From Burkholderia sp. IMCC1007 (GTDB taxonomy: Bacteria; Pseudomonadota; Gammaproteobacteria; Burkholderiales; Burkholderiaceae): DNA of 64,000 nt. The translations under genes and the position numbers were made by a program. Of this stretch, positions 8,359 through 15,937 are shown piece after piece (the first letter of the stretch is position 1; each line of letters starts with the position of its first letter). The notes below the pieces were generated by a model. It was given only the letters and a program-made list of their open reading frames with translations. It did no database searches and was not told where the DNA came from. The stretch lies in the NCBI RefSeq assembly GCF_027257875.1, contig NZ_JAPVQY010000001.1, positions 434,001-498,000 of the forward strand, written 5' to 3'.

Positions 8359-9294
8359 ATGACCGCCCTCTCCCGGATTCCCGCTTTCGACGCGGCCGAA
8401 ACGGCCGCGCTGCTCGACTACCCGGCGCTCCTCGCCACGCTCAGGCAAACCGTCGCCGAATACGCGGCAGGCGAAATCGTCAGCCCCGAGCGGCTGGTCG
8501 TGCCGCTCCAGGCGGGCGGCGTGATGCTGTCGATGCCGTCGAGCGCACGCGATCTCGCGATCCACAAGCTTGTGAACGTGTGCCCCGGCAACGGCGCCCG
8601 CGGGCTACCGACCATTCTCGGACAGGTGATCGCGTGCGATGCGACTACCGGCGCGATGCACTTCGTGCTCGACGGCCCGACGGTCACGGGCCGCCGCACG
8701 GCGGCCGTCACGGCGCTCGGCATCGAGGCGCTGCACGGCGCCGCGCCGCACGACATCCTGCTGATTGGCACCGGCAAGCAGGCCGCCAATCACGCGGAAG
8801 CGCTCGCGGCGATCTTCCCGGACGCGCGCCTGCACGTGCGCGGCTCGCGCGCCGACAGCGCAGCCGCGTTCTGCGCCGCGCACCGCGCGCAGGCGCCGCG
8901 GCTCGTGCCGCTCGACGGCGACGCGATTCCCGATGCGATCGACGTCGTCGTCACGCTGACGACGAGCCGCACGCCCGTCTATCGCGAAGCGGCGCGCGAG
9001 GGCCGGCTCGTGGTCGGCGTCGGCGCATTCACCGCGGACGCCGCCGAGATCGACGCCGACACCGTGCGCCATAGCCGGCTCGTCGTCGACGATCCGGCCG
9101 GCGCCCGCCACGAAGCCGGCGACCTGATCGTCGCGCAGGTCGACTGGCAGCAAGTCGCGTCGCTCGCCGACGTGCTGCGCGGCGCATTCGAGCGCAGCGG
9201 CCCGCTGCTGTTCAAGAGCGTCGGCTGTGCGGCGTGGGATCTCGCCGCGTGCCGCACGGCGCGCGACGCACTGGACGCGCGCCAGCGCAACTGA
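8359..9294 (+). CDS. lhpI: Delta1-pyrroline-2-carboxylate reductase (ornithine cyclodeaminase family)
   Basis: This is a 311-residue protein of the ornithine cyclodeaminase/mu-crystallin family. It has a Rossmann fold with the dinucleotide motif ILLIGTGKQAANHAEAL near residues 135-150. RRTAAVTALG just before it, and VVGVGAFTADAAEI later, are further family blocks. Beside a Cys/Thr-type hydroxyproline dehydratase, the best assignment is the NAD(P)H-dependent reductase that converts pyrroline-2-carboxylate to L-proline, as LhpI does in Azospirillum. True ornithine cyclodeaminase is less likely because no arginine/ornithine genes are nearby. The frame extends further upstream, but the ATG at 8359 gives the normal family N-terminus and lies downstream of a plausible promoter. 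Confidence 0.83.
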   Translation: MTALSRIPAFDAAETAALLDYPALLATLRQTVAEYAAGEIVSPERLVVPLQAGGVMLSMPSSARDLAIHKLVNVCPGNGARGLPTILGQVIACDATTGAMHFVLDGPTVTGRRTAAVTALGIEALHGAAPHDILLIGTGKQAANHAEALAAIFPDARLHVRGSRADSAAAFCAAHRAQAPRLVPLDGDAIPDAIDVVVTLTTSRTPVYREAAREGRLVVGVGAFTADAAEIDADTVRHSRLVVDDPAGARHEAGDLIVAQVDWQQVASLADVLRGAFERSGPLLFKSVGCAAWDLAACRTARDALDARQRN

Positions 9295-9371
9295 TTCGGC
9301 GGCAGCGCGCCGCTGCCCGCCTGCCGCGCGCCCGTCATCGCGACCTGCGCGCGCCGCCGCGTGCCGTACGC

Positions 9372-9393
9372 GTTGTAGGAATCGCCCTACAAC
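9372..9393. promoter_or_regulatory. Perfect dyad upstream of the receiver/FNR operon
   Basis: GTTGTAGG (9372-9379) and CCTACAAC (9386-9393) form a perfect 8-bp inverted repeat with a 6-bp spacer. A further CCTACAC half-site lies at about 9406. The dyad is about 75 bp upstream of the start at 9467. Its position and symmetry suggest a dimeric regulator site controlling the receiver and FNR genes; the protein that binds it is unknown. Confidence 0.5.
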
Positions 9394-9466
9394 GTGGCGA
9401 AGCGGCCTACACAAACTTCCAATTCGGCCGATTTCCTTTTCGGCGGCGGGCCACGATACTGCCCGC

Positions 9467-9871
9467 ATGAATGCCAGCCTGTCACCCACCGCGCTCAGGG
9501 TGTTCCTCGTCGATCATGCCGTCGCTGTCCGGCAACGGATCGCGCTGCGCGTCGGCGCGATCGGCGGCGTCGTGGTCGTCGGCGAAGCGGAAGACGGCCA
9601 CGACGCGCTGACCCATATCCGCGGCAGCCACGCGGACGTGGTGATCGTGGACCTGCGGCTCGCCGACGGCAGCGGCCTCGACCTGATCGGGATGCTGTCG
9701 AAGGCGGTACCGCGCGTCGTCACGATCGTGCTGACGAATCATTCGGCAGCGGCATTCAGGGAGGCATGCGCGGCGGCCGGAGCCGATTACTTCTTCGACA
9801 AGACCGCCGAATTCGACGCCGCATGCCGCGTCATCGAATCCCTGGTGCACGCTCGCGAGCACCATCCCTGA
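9467..9871 (+). CDS. Stand-alone response-regulator receiver domain protein
   Basis: This 134-residue protein is a single CheY-like receiver with no output domain. The phospho-acceptor is Asp62 (VIVDLRLADG), the switch Thr is Thr90 (IVLTNHS), the conserved Lys is Lys112 (FFDKTAEF), and the acidic pocket is reduced to Asp16 (FLVDHA). It is therefore probably competent for phosphorylation. No histidine kinase is encoded nearby. The FNR-type gene starts 17 bp after its stop, so the two are almost certainly co-transcribed, which suggests linked redox or oxygen signalling. The ATG at 9467 is used; the frame is open further upstream. Confidence 0.83.
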   Translation: MNASLSPTALRVFLVDHAVAVRQRIALRVGAIGGVVVVGEAEDGHDALTHIRGSHADVVIVDLRLADGSGLDLIGMLSKAVPRVVTIVLTNHSAAAFREACAAAGADYFFDKTAEFDAACRVIESLVHAREHHP

Positions 9872-9888
9872 CCGAGCCAGAGCGACCC

Positions 9889-10668
9889 ATGTCCACCGCC
9901 GCCACCTGTGCAGCCGGCCCGTACGTCGAGCCCCGGCCAACCATCGCCCTTCGTGCGGTTGCGTCCGCCGACGCCGCCAAACATCCGGGCGCGCGCTGCT
10001 CCGTCTGCGCGATGCGCTCGATGTGCCTGCCGCCTGACCTGACGGCCGCCGAGTACGGCCGGCTCGACGCGATCATCTGCGCGACGCGGCAGATTCGCCA
10101 GGGCGACGCGCTGTTCCGCGCGGGCGACCCGTTTCACAGCATCTATGCGGTGCGCGCAGGCTCGTTCAAGACGGTGATGATGCATCGTGACGGCCGCGAG
10201 CACGTGACGGGTTTTCAGATCGCAGGGGAAACGCTCGGCATGGACGGCATCGGCGGCGGCCACCACTGCTGCGATGCGATCGCGCTCGAGGACAGCGTGG
10301 TGTGCATCATCCCGTTCGGCGCGCTCGAAGCCGCATGCCGCGAGATGAAGCCGATGCAGCATTTTCTCTATCAGATGCTGAGCAGCGAGATCGTGCGCGA
10401 ATCGAGCCAGATGCTGTTGCTGGGCACGATGTCGGCCGAGCAGCGCGTCGCGCACTTCCTGCTGAACCTGTCGGCGCGCTTCGAGGCGCGCGGCTATTCG
10501 GCATCGGAATTCAACCTGCGCATGACGCGCGAGGAAATCGGCTGCTATCTCGGGATGAAGCTCGAAACCGTCAGCCGGATGTTCTCCCGGTTCCATCGCG
10601 ACGCACTCGTCGAAACGCGCGGCAAGCGCGTGCGGATCATCGACGCGCAGGCGCTCGCGCAAGTCTGA
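9889..10668 (+). CDS. FNR-type oxygen-responsive transcription regulator (Crp/Fnr family)
   Basis: This is a 259-residue regulator. The N-terminus carries Cys37, Cys40 and Cys46 in CSVCAMRSMCLPPDL, and a further Cys at 127/128 (HHCCDA). This reproduces the four-cysteine [4Fe-4S] arrangement of FNR, so the protein should lose DNA binding in oxygen. A cyclic-nucleotide-binding-type beta roll follows, then a dimer helix and a C-terminal HTH (TREEIGCYLGMKLETVSRMF) with the E-x-x-S-R recognition residues that read TTGAT/TTGAC-type boxes. It is the second gene of an operon with the receiver at 9467 and faces a cluster of small genes, one of which has an FNR-like box upstream. Confidence 0.92.
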   Translation: MSTAATCAAGPYVEPRPTIALRAVASADAAKHPGARCSVCAMRSMCLPPDLTAAEYGRLDAIICATRQIRQGDALFRAGDPFHSIYAVRAGSFKTVMMHRDGREHVTGFQIAGETLGMDGIGGGHHCCDAIALEDSVVCIIPFGALEAACREMKPMQHFLYQMLSSEIVRESSQMLLLGTMSAEQRVAHFLLNLSARFEARGYSASEFNLRMTREEIGCYLGMKLETVSRMFSRFHRDALVETRGKRVRIIDAQALAQV

Positions 10669-10691
10669 CCGCCGTCACGCTCGAGTTCGCT

Positions 10692-11045
10692 TCATCGCGA
10701 CGCGTCGCCGGTCGCGGCGCCGTGAAGCGCGACCGCTTCGACGTCGCCCGCCTGCCACGCGTCCAGCATGCGTTCGGCCTGCGCGAACGCGCAGTGCAGC
10801 GCGTCGATTGCGTCGTCACGGGTGCAGCATGGCAGCGATGCCGGCGCACGGCCGTACATCGCCAGTTCCAGCCTCACGTCGTAAGTCCGGCCCCCGTCGA
10901 CGGACGTGCGCGCCTCGATCGCCAGGCGGCAATCCCCGAGCCGCGCGCGGAATCGCGCGAGCCGCACCAGTTGCGCACCCGCCTCGGCTTCCAGCGCGGC
11001 CAGGCTCGTGCAGCCGACGCAGACGATCTGCATGCCCACGCCCAT
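10692..11045 (-). CDS. HPF/RaiA-like ribosome-associated protein, divergent
   Basis: This is a 117-residue protein. The pattern of a short N-terminal beta strand (MQIVCVG), a helix, a beta-hairpin region with SVDGGRTYDVRLELAMYG and a terminal helix (RDDAIDALHCAFAQAERMLDAW) fits the fold of hibernation-promoting factor (PF02482). Proteins of that family bind the 30S subunit and silence ribosomes in stress. Similarity is weak, so this is an assignment by pattern. The start at 11045 (MGVGMQIV) has AGGAGG six bases upstream. It is the last gene of a small minus-strand cluster that faces the FNR operon, which fits a role in low-oxygen survival. Confidence 0.55.
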   Translation of the reverse strand: MGVGMQIVCVGCTSLAALEAEAGAQLVRLARFRARLGDCRLAIEARTSVDGGRTYDVRLELAMYGRAPASLPCCTRDDAIDALHCAFAQAERMLDAWQAGDVEAVALHGAATGDASR

Positions 11046-11239
11046 TTCGCTCCTCCTGACGGCGTTGCCCGCTCGTCGACCGCGTTGCCTGCCCACTGGC
11101 GCGCCCGCTGCGGGATGCGGCGCCGGCCGTACCAAGCGGCGGGGGGCCCCTAGCGCACGTGCGGCGCCGCGCGTGTTTCCCGCCGACGCAATGCACCGCT
11201 ACCCGTACAGCGCGCCCGTATCGAGCGACACGCGGCCGT

Positions 11240-11479
11240 TCACACGCTGAACGTCTGCGACGCCTTCATTTCGATCCACGTCATTCCGGCGCGCAGCCCT
11301 TCGATCGCCGCCTCGTGTTCGGTCTGGTACGCGTGACTGTGCTCGAACGTGTGATGAAAGCGCGCCGGCCCCGTGCCGTGCTCGACCGACACACGACAGC
11401 GGAACTGGCCCGATTCGCACGGCCGTGTCTCGACTTCGACCGACCAGTCGCGTTCATGAATATTGCCCTGCAGTGTCAT
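11240..11479 (-). CDS. Small conserved-looking protein of unknown function
   Basis: A 79-residue cytosolic protein with no signal peptide or membrane segment. It is rich in His, Glu and Thr (HERDWSVEVETRP, FHHTFEHSHAYQTEHEA) and ends in an amphipathic helix followed by WIEMKASQTF. I do not recognise a domain. An AGGAGG ribosome binding site precedes the ATG at 11479, so it is a real gene. It lies only 16 bp downstream of the DUF1488 gene, probably co-transcribed with it, which suggests a shared role in the low-oxygen response. Confidence 0.7.
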   Translation of the reverse strand: MTLQGNIHERDWSVEVETRPCESGQFRCRVSVEHGTGPARFHHTFEHSHAYQTEHEAAIEGLRAGMTWIEMKASQTFSV

Positions 11480-11495
11480 GCCCCCTCCTGCGGTA

Positions 11496-11771
11496 TCAGT
11501 CGTCGAGCCGGAAGTGACCGCTATGCAGCAACACCGGCCGACCGCCGATTTCTTCGAGCATTCTCCGTGCCATCGCCTCGATCGCCGACCGATGCGCGTC
11601 GAACGCATCCAGCAAGTCGCGCTCGAGCAGCGAGCGCGCGCCGAAATGGTCTTCCAGTGCTTCGGCCGTGACCGCGCACTGCACGCAGCGACCGTCGACC
11701 AGCGCCGAAAACGCCACGACCAGATCGCGCGCGCAGTATTCGGGCGGGTCCGGTGGAAAGGCAATTTGCAT
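11496..11771 (-). CDS. DUF1488 family protein
   Basis: This is a protein of about 91 residues. The order MQIAFPPDPPEYCARDLVVAFSALVDGRCVQCAVTAEALEDHFGA followed by an acidic helix (LLDAFDAHRSAIEAMARRML) is characteristic of DUF1488 proteins, small cytosolic proteins of unknown function common in Burkholderia low-oxygen or stationary-phase loci. An in-frame start five codons upstream (11786) is possible; the one at 11771 is preferred because a weak GGCGGA ribosome site precedes it. A TTGAC-N4-GTCAA box lies about 65 bp upstream, making this the first gene of a likely FNR-controlled unit with the 79-residue protein. Confidence 0.75.
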   Translation of the reverse strand: MQIAFPPDPPEYCARDLVVAFSALVDGRCVQCAVTAEALEDHFGARSLLERDLLDAFDAHRSAIEAMARRMLEEIGGRPVLLHSGHFRLDD

Positions 11772-11836
11772 CTGTCCGCCTGTCATCGTCGTAACGACCC
11801 CATGACCAGAGCATAGCGGCGTGCACCGCCGCCTGC

Positions 11837-11850
11837 TTGACCCACGTCAA
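11837..11850. promoter_or_regulatory. FNR-family binding box (TTGAC-N4-GTCAA)
   Basis: TTGAC CCAC GTCAA is a perfect dyad matching the spacing and core of FNR-type sites (TTGAT-N4-ATCAA), with the outer T/A changed to C/G. It lies about 65-80 bp upstream of the DUF1488 start, where a class II activator site is expected. An FNR-type regulator is encoded 1.2 kb away at 9889. Confidence 0.6.
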
Positions 11851-11903
11851 CCGGTTCGCCGGGCCACGCGATCCCACGCAACATCGCGCGCGGTCGGGCG
11901 GAT

Positions 11904-12302
11904 TCAGCCCGCGTCGGCCTCGATCGTCGCCCCGCGCTCCGCCAGCAGCTCGCGCAGCACGCTGCGATGGCAACGCTGTTCGTCCTCGCAGTAACAACCG
12001 ATCGAGAATGCGCTCGTTGCGGACAGCGCAGCAAGCAGGTCGAGCACCTTCGGCGCGTCGCCGTGCGCCATTTCCGCGCGGAAGTGGCGCGTGAACGCGT
12101 GCCACTGCGCGTCGGTCTCGGCTGCCAGCGCCTGCGCGACGAGCTCGGCGCTCGGTGACAGCGTCGGCAACCATACATCATAGTAGTTTCGCGACGCGAA
12201 TTCCGCTTTCGGCACGCCGCGCGGCGGCCGGCGCACCGTGCCGATCCTCACGCCCTCGCCGGGCGCGCGTGGCGTGCCGAGCCGTACGATTCGAATAGCC
12301 AT
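11904..12302 (-). CDS. DUF488 family protein
   Basis: This is a 132-residue protein starting MAIRIVRLG at 12302 with GGAG upstream. It has the features of DUF488 proteins: an N-terminal strand region with GTPRAPGEGVRIGTVRRPPRGV, a YYDVWLPTLSPS segment, and the C-terminal cysteine motif CYCEDEQRCHRSVL (C-x-x-x-x-x-x-CHR), which may bind metal or react with thiols. The function of the family is unknown. It lies upstream of the DUF1488 gene on the same strand, with a 130-bp gap that holds the FNR-like box, so it is probably a separate transcript. Confidence 0.85.
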   Translation of the reverse strand: MAIRIVRLGTPRAPGEGVRIGTVRRPPRGVPKAEFASRNYYDVWLPTLSPSAELVAQALAAETDAQWHAFTRHFRAEMAHGDAPKVLDLLAALSATSAFSIGCYCEDEQRCHRSVLRELLAERGATIEADAG

Positions 12303-12359
12303 GCCGCTCCTTCGCCGCGTTCGATCGTCCATCGTACCGCCGCGCCGCAGCCGCGCAAG

Positions 12360-12395
12360 AAAAAACCGGCTGCCTCCGCATGGAGACAGCCGGTT
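12360..12395 (-). terminator. Intrinsic terminator after tyrB
   Basis: AACCGGCTG(C/T)CTCC and its complement form a 14-bp stem with a four-base loop. On the minus strand it is followed by a run of six T residues. It closes the permease-aminotransferase operon. Confidence 0.8.
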
Positions 12396-12435
12396 TCGGC
12401 AATGCGATCCGGCGGACGGGACGCCGGCGCGCCGG

Positions 12436-13638
12436 TCAGACGCCGCTCTTCAGCACCTTGCCGATCGCATCCGCGACGATGCCGACGTTCGAGTCGTTCA
12501 GGCCCGCGACGCACATGCGGCCCGAGCGCAGGATGTACACGCCGTGCACTTCGCGCAGCGCTTCGACTTGCGATTCGGTCAGGCCCGTGTAGGTGAACAT
12601 CCCGCGCTGCTTGACGTAGCGCGTCAGCGCCTCGCCGCTCACGTGGTCGCGCAGGCCGTCGTGGATCGCCTGGCGCATCCGCGCGATGCGGCGGCACATC
12701 GCCGCGAGTTCCTCTTCCCACTGCTTGCGCAGCGCGGGCGTGTTGAGCACGGCCGCCACGACCTTCGCACCGTAGGTTTGCGGGTTGCTGTAGTTCGAGC
12801 GCACCGCGCCGGCCAGCTGGCCGAGCACGCGCTCGGCCGCGGCCGCATCCTCGCAGACGACGCTCAGGCCGCCGACACGCTCGCCGTACAGCGAGAAGTT
12901 CTTCGAGAACGAGTTCGCGACGAGCGCCGGCACGCCGCGGCGGGCCAGCTCGCGCACCGCGAACGCGTCAGCGTCGAGCCCCGCGCCGAAGCCCTGGTAC
13001 GCCATGTCGACGAACGGCAGCAGCCCGCGCGCCTCGATCACGTCGATCAGCTTCTCCCACTGGCCTTCGTCGAGATCGACGCCGGTCGGGTTGTGGCAGC
13101 ACGCGTGCAGCAGCACGATGCTGCGCGCCGGCAGCGCGTCGATCGCCGCGAGCATCGCGTCGAACTTCAGGCCGCCCGTCGCTTCGTCGTAGTACGGGTA
13201 CGCATTCACCGTGAAGCCCGCACGCTCGAAGATGAAGCGGTGGTTTTCCCAGCTCGGATCGCTGAGCCACACCTGCGCGTCGGGGAAGTAGCGCTTCAGG
13301 AAATCCGCGCCGACCTTCAGCGCGCCCGAGCCGCCAAGCGTCTGCACGGTGGCGATGCGGCCGGCGGCACGCGCCGGGTGATCGGCGCCGAACACCAGCG
13401 ACTGGACGGCGTCGCGATACGCGGCCAGGCCGACCATCGGCAGGTAGGGCTTCGGGCCGGTGTCGCGCTGCAGCGCGGTTTCGGCTTCGCGCACGGCGCC
13501 CATCACGGGAATCCGGCCTTCGGCGTCGAAATAGATGCCGATGCTCAGGTTGACCTTCTGATCGCGCGGATCTTTCTGGAAGTTCTCGTTGAGCGTCAGG
13601 ATCGGGTCGCCGGGGTACGCGTCGATGTGTTCGAACAT
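12436..13638 (-). CDS. tyrB: Aromatic amino acid aminotransferase
   Basis: This is a 400-residue class I PLP-dependent aminotransferase of the AspC/TyrB group, interconverting aromatic (and possibly acidic) amino acids with their 2-oxo acids. The PLP lysine is Lys246 in NSFSKNFSLYGERVG, the cofactor-binding CCHNPTGVDL block is at about 180-189, and the C-terminal substrate Arg is in ILRSGRMCVAG. It is separated by 53 bp from the upstream amino acid permease, and the pair is followed by a terminator. With a divergent Lrp-type regulator this looks like a unit for uptake and transamination of aromatic amino acids. Choosing between aromatic and aspartate specificity rests on context. Confidence 0.9.
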   Translation of the reverse strand: MFEHIDAYPGDPILTLNENFQKDPRDQKVNLSIGIYFDAEGRIPVMGAVREAETALQRDTGPKPYLPMVGLAAYRDAVQSLVFGADHPARAAGRIATVQTLGGSGALKVGADFLKRYFPDAQVWLSDPSWENHRFIFERAGFTVNAYPYYDEATGGLKFDAMLAAIDALPARSIVLLHACCHNPTGVDLDEGQWEKLIDVIEARGLLPFVDMAYQGFGAGLDADAFAVRELARRGVPALVANSFSKNFSLYGERVGGLSVVCEDAAAAERVLGQLAGAVRSNYSNPQTYGAKVVAAVLNTPALRKQWEEELAAMCRRIARMRQAIHDGLRDHVSGEALTRYVKQRGMFTYTGLTESQVEALREVHGVYILRSGRMCVAGLNDSNVGIVADAIGKVLKSGV

Positions 13639-13691
13639 GGCTTGAGTCGGTCTCGTTTGGAAGAATGATCGGGGGTGGCCTGGCCTGCGTG

Positions 13692-15095
13692 TCAGTGCGG
13701 TCGACGCGGAGTCAGCGCGGACGCGCCGTCGCGCACCGCATAGCCCGCATTCTTCTGACGGAAGCGATACCCGATCGCGAGCACCGCGAGCCATACCGGG
13801 ATCAGGTACACCGACAGACGGAGATCCGGCGTCAGGTACATCACGACGAGAATGCCGGCCATGAACGCCAGGCACAGGTAATTCGTGAAAGGATAGCCCA
13901 GACTGCGGAACGAAGTCTGCTCTCCGGCGATCCGCTTGGCCTGGCGGAACTTCAGGTGGATCAGCGTGATCATCGCCCAGTTGATGATCAGCGCCGACAC
14001 GACGAGCCCCATCAACACCTCGAACGCCTTGCCCGGCATGAAGTAGTTGACCAGCACGCACACGCCGGTCGCGAGCGCCGACGCGCCGAGCGCGGCGAGC
14101 GGAATGCCGCGCTTGTTCACCGAGCACAGCACCTTCGGCGCGTTGCCCTGCTTCGCGAGGCCGAACAGCATCCGGCTGTTGCTGTACACGCCGCTGTTGT
14201 AGACCGACAGCGCGGCCGTCAGCACGACGACGTTCAGCACGTTCGCGACCAGGTTGCTGCTCAGCGCGTGGAAGATCAGCACGAACGGGCTGCCGCCGGA
14301 CACGACCTTTTCCCACGGATACAGCGACAGCAGCACGGCCAGCGCGCCGATGTAGAAAATCAGGATCCGGTAGATCACCTGGTTGGTCGCGCGCGGAATG
14401 CTGCGCTTCGGATCGTCGGCTTCGGCCGCGGTGATGCCGATCAGCTCCAGCCCGCCGAACGAGAACATGATCGCCGCCATCGACATCACGAGCCCGGACA
14501 CGCCGTTCGGGAAGAAGCCGCCGTGCTGCCACAGGTTCGCGACGCTCGCTTCCGGCCCCGCATGGCCGCTCGCGAGCAGCCAGCCGCCGAAGCCGATCAT
14601 GCCGACGATCGCGGCAACCTTGATGATCGAGAACCAGAATTCCGTCTCGCCGTACGACTTCACGCTCGCCAGGTTCAGCAGGTTGATCGCGACGAAGAAC
14701 ACCAGCGCCGACACCCAGGTCGGCACGCCCGGCCACCAGTACTGCACGTAGATCCCGACGGCCGACAGCTCGGCCATGCTGACGAGGATGTACAGCACCC
14801 AGTAGTTCCAGCCGGACAGGAAGCCGGTGAAGTGGCCGACGTACTTGTCGGCGAAGTAGCTGAACGAGCCGGCGACGGGCTCGTCGACGACCATCTCGCC
14901 CAGCTGGCGCATGATGAAGAATGCGATGATGCCGGCCACCCCGTAGCCGAGCAGCACGGACGGGCCGGCCATCTTGATCGTCTGCGCGATGCCGAGGAAC
15001 AGCCCCGTGCCGAGTGCGCCACCCAGCGCGATCAACTGGATGTGGCGATTCTTCAGCCCCCGCTTCAGGCCGTCCTTCTCGTTTCCAGAAACCAT
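13692..15095 (-). CDS. Amino acid permease, AroP/PheP type
   Basis: This is a 467-residue inner-membrane permease of the APC superfamily (AAT family) with about 12 membrane segments. The N-terminal LKRGLKNRHIQLIALGGALGTGLFLG block is diagnostic of proton-coupled amino acid transporters such as AroP, PheP and CycA. The start at 15095 is supported by GGAG upstream; the frame is open further upstream but that part looks non-coding. It is the first gene of a two-gene unit with tyrB, which points to aromatic amino acids as substrate. It is divergent from an Lrp/AsnC regulator at 15416. Confidence 0.9.
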   Translation of the reverse strand: MVSGNEKDGLKRGLKNRHIQLIALGGALGTGLFLGIAQTIKMAGPSVLLGYGVAGIIAFFIMRQLGEMVVDEPVAGSFSYFADKYVGHFTGFLSGWNYWVLYILVSMAELSAVGIYVQYWWPGVPTWVSALVFFVAINLLNLASVKSYGETEFWFSIIKVAAIVGMIGFGGWLLASGHAGPEASVANLWQHGGFFPNGVSGLVMSMAAIMFSFGGLELIGITAAEADDPKRSIPRATNQVIYRILIFYIGALAVLLSLYPWEKVVSGGSPFVLIFHALSSNLVANVLNVVVLTAALSVYNSGVYSNSRMLFGLAKQGNAPKVLCSVNKRGIPLAALGASALATGVCVLVNYFMPGKAFEVLMGLVVSALIINWAMITLIHLKFRQAKRIAGEQTSFRSLGYPFTNYLCLAFMAGILVVMYLTPDLRLSVYLIPVWLAVLAIGYRFRQKNAGYAVRDGASALTPRRPH

Positions 15096-15357
15096 GTCTT
15101 CTCCACTCTCTCCGCCTCCGCCGGAAGCGGTGCGGCGCGCCTCGGTGTGCCGGGCGCTGTTTTGCTGTGCCGGCGACCGTTCGTGGAGCCACCGGGTTGG
15201 GGACTGCAATCTTCGCGTGGCAACGCCCGATGATTCGCGTCGACGGGCCCGCAGACCGGCCGCCGACTGTCGTCCTCGCCGCATTGCTGCGGTCGCACAC
15301 GAAAATCCGGCGTCAGTTTAGCGTCGCGACGGCGAAATCGGGTTGCGTAACCCGCTC

Positions 15358-15390
15358 ATGCAAACCCTACATTATGAGATAAGATTGCAT
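15358..15390. promoter_or_regulatory. Candidate Lrp-family site in the divergent gap
   Basis: ATGCAA (15358-15363) and TTGCAT (15385-15390) are inverted copies 21 bp apart, with an AT-rich centre, ending about 26 bp before the Lrp gene start. Lrp-type proteins often bind spaced, weak dyads of this kind. This is a tentative site. Confidence 0.3.
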
Positions 15391-15415
15391 CCGGGAGACA
15401 GATGAGGAAACAAAA

Positions 15416-15889
15416 ATGCCTGAACCGGTTCTCGATCGCATCGATCGCCACTTGTTGTCGGTGTTGCAGGAGAACGGCCGCGCGTCGAACCTCGACCTCG
15501 CGAAGGCCGTCGGGCTGTCGCCCGCGCAGACACTGCGACGCCACCGCCGGCTCGAGGAGATCGGCGCGATCCGCCGTTACGAGACGCGCCTTTGCCCCGA
15601 TACGCTCGGTTTTGGCGTCACCGCGTTCGTGCACGTGACGATGGAGCGCGGGCATATCCGCGATCTGTCGAAGTTCCAGAAACTCGTGTCGGATCTCGCG
15701 CAGATTCAGGAATGCTTCTCGGTGACGGGCGATATCGACTACGTGCTGAAGGTCGTCGCGCACGACCTGAAGGGGCTGTCGACGTTCCTGCTCGAAACGC
15801 TGATGCGCATCCCCGGCGTGAGCGGCGTGCATTCGAGCGTGTGTCTCGACGAGATCAAGTGCACGAGTGCGATGCCGGTGGAGAGCTGA
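15416..15889 (+). CDS. Lrp/AsnC family transcription regulator
   Basis: This is a 157-residue protein. The N-terminal HTH has the family pattern LDRIDRHLLSVLQENGRASNLDLAKAVGLSPAQTLRRHRRLEEIGAI. The C-terminal half is a RAM/AsnC ligand domain (CFSVTGDIDYVLKVVAHDLKGLSTFL). The QTLRRHRRLE recognition helix differs from the usual TVxRRIxRLE by one residue. It is divergent from the aroP-like/tyrB operon, so it probably senses an aromatic amino acid and controls that operon and itself. Confidence 0.92.
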   Translation: MPEPVLDRIDRHLLSVLQENGRASNLDLAKAVGLSPAQTLRRHRRLEEIGAIRRYETRLCPDTLGFGVTAFVHVTMERGHIRDLSKFQKLVSDLAQIQECFSVTGDIDYVLKVVAHDLKGLSTFLLETLMRIPGVSGVHSSVCLDEIKCTSAMPVES

Positions 15890-15937
15890 CGCGTCGAGCG
15901 ATACGCCGAGCCGTGCGTCGTTCGATCGTCGCCGTGT

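Noticed and set aside
12436..15300. 954-residue minus-strand frame covering tyrB and the permease
   Set aside because: Only the last 400 residues are the aminotransferase. The rest is the out-of-frame shadow of the permease gene.
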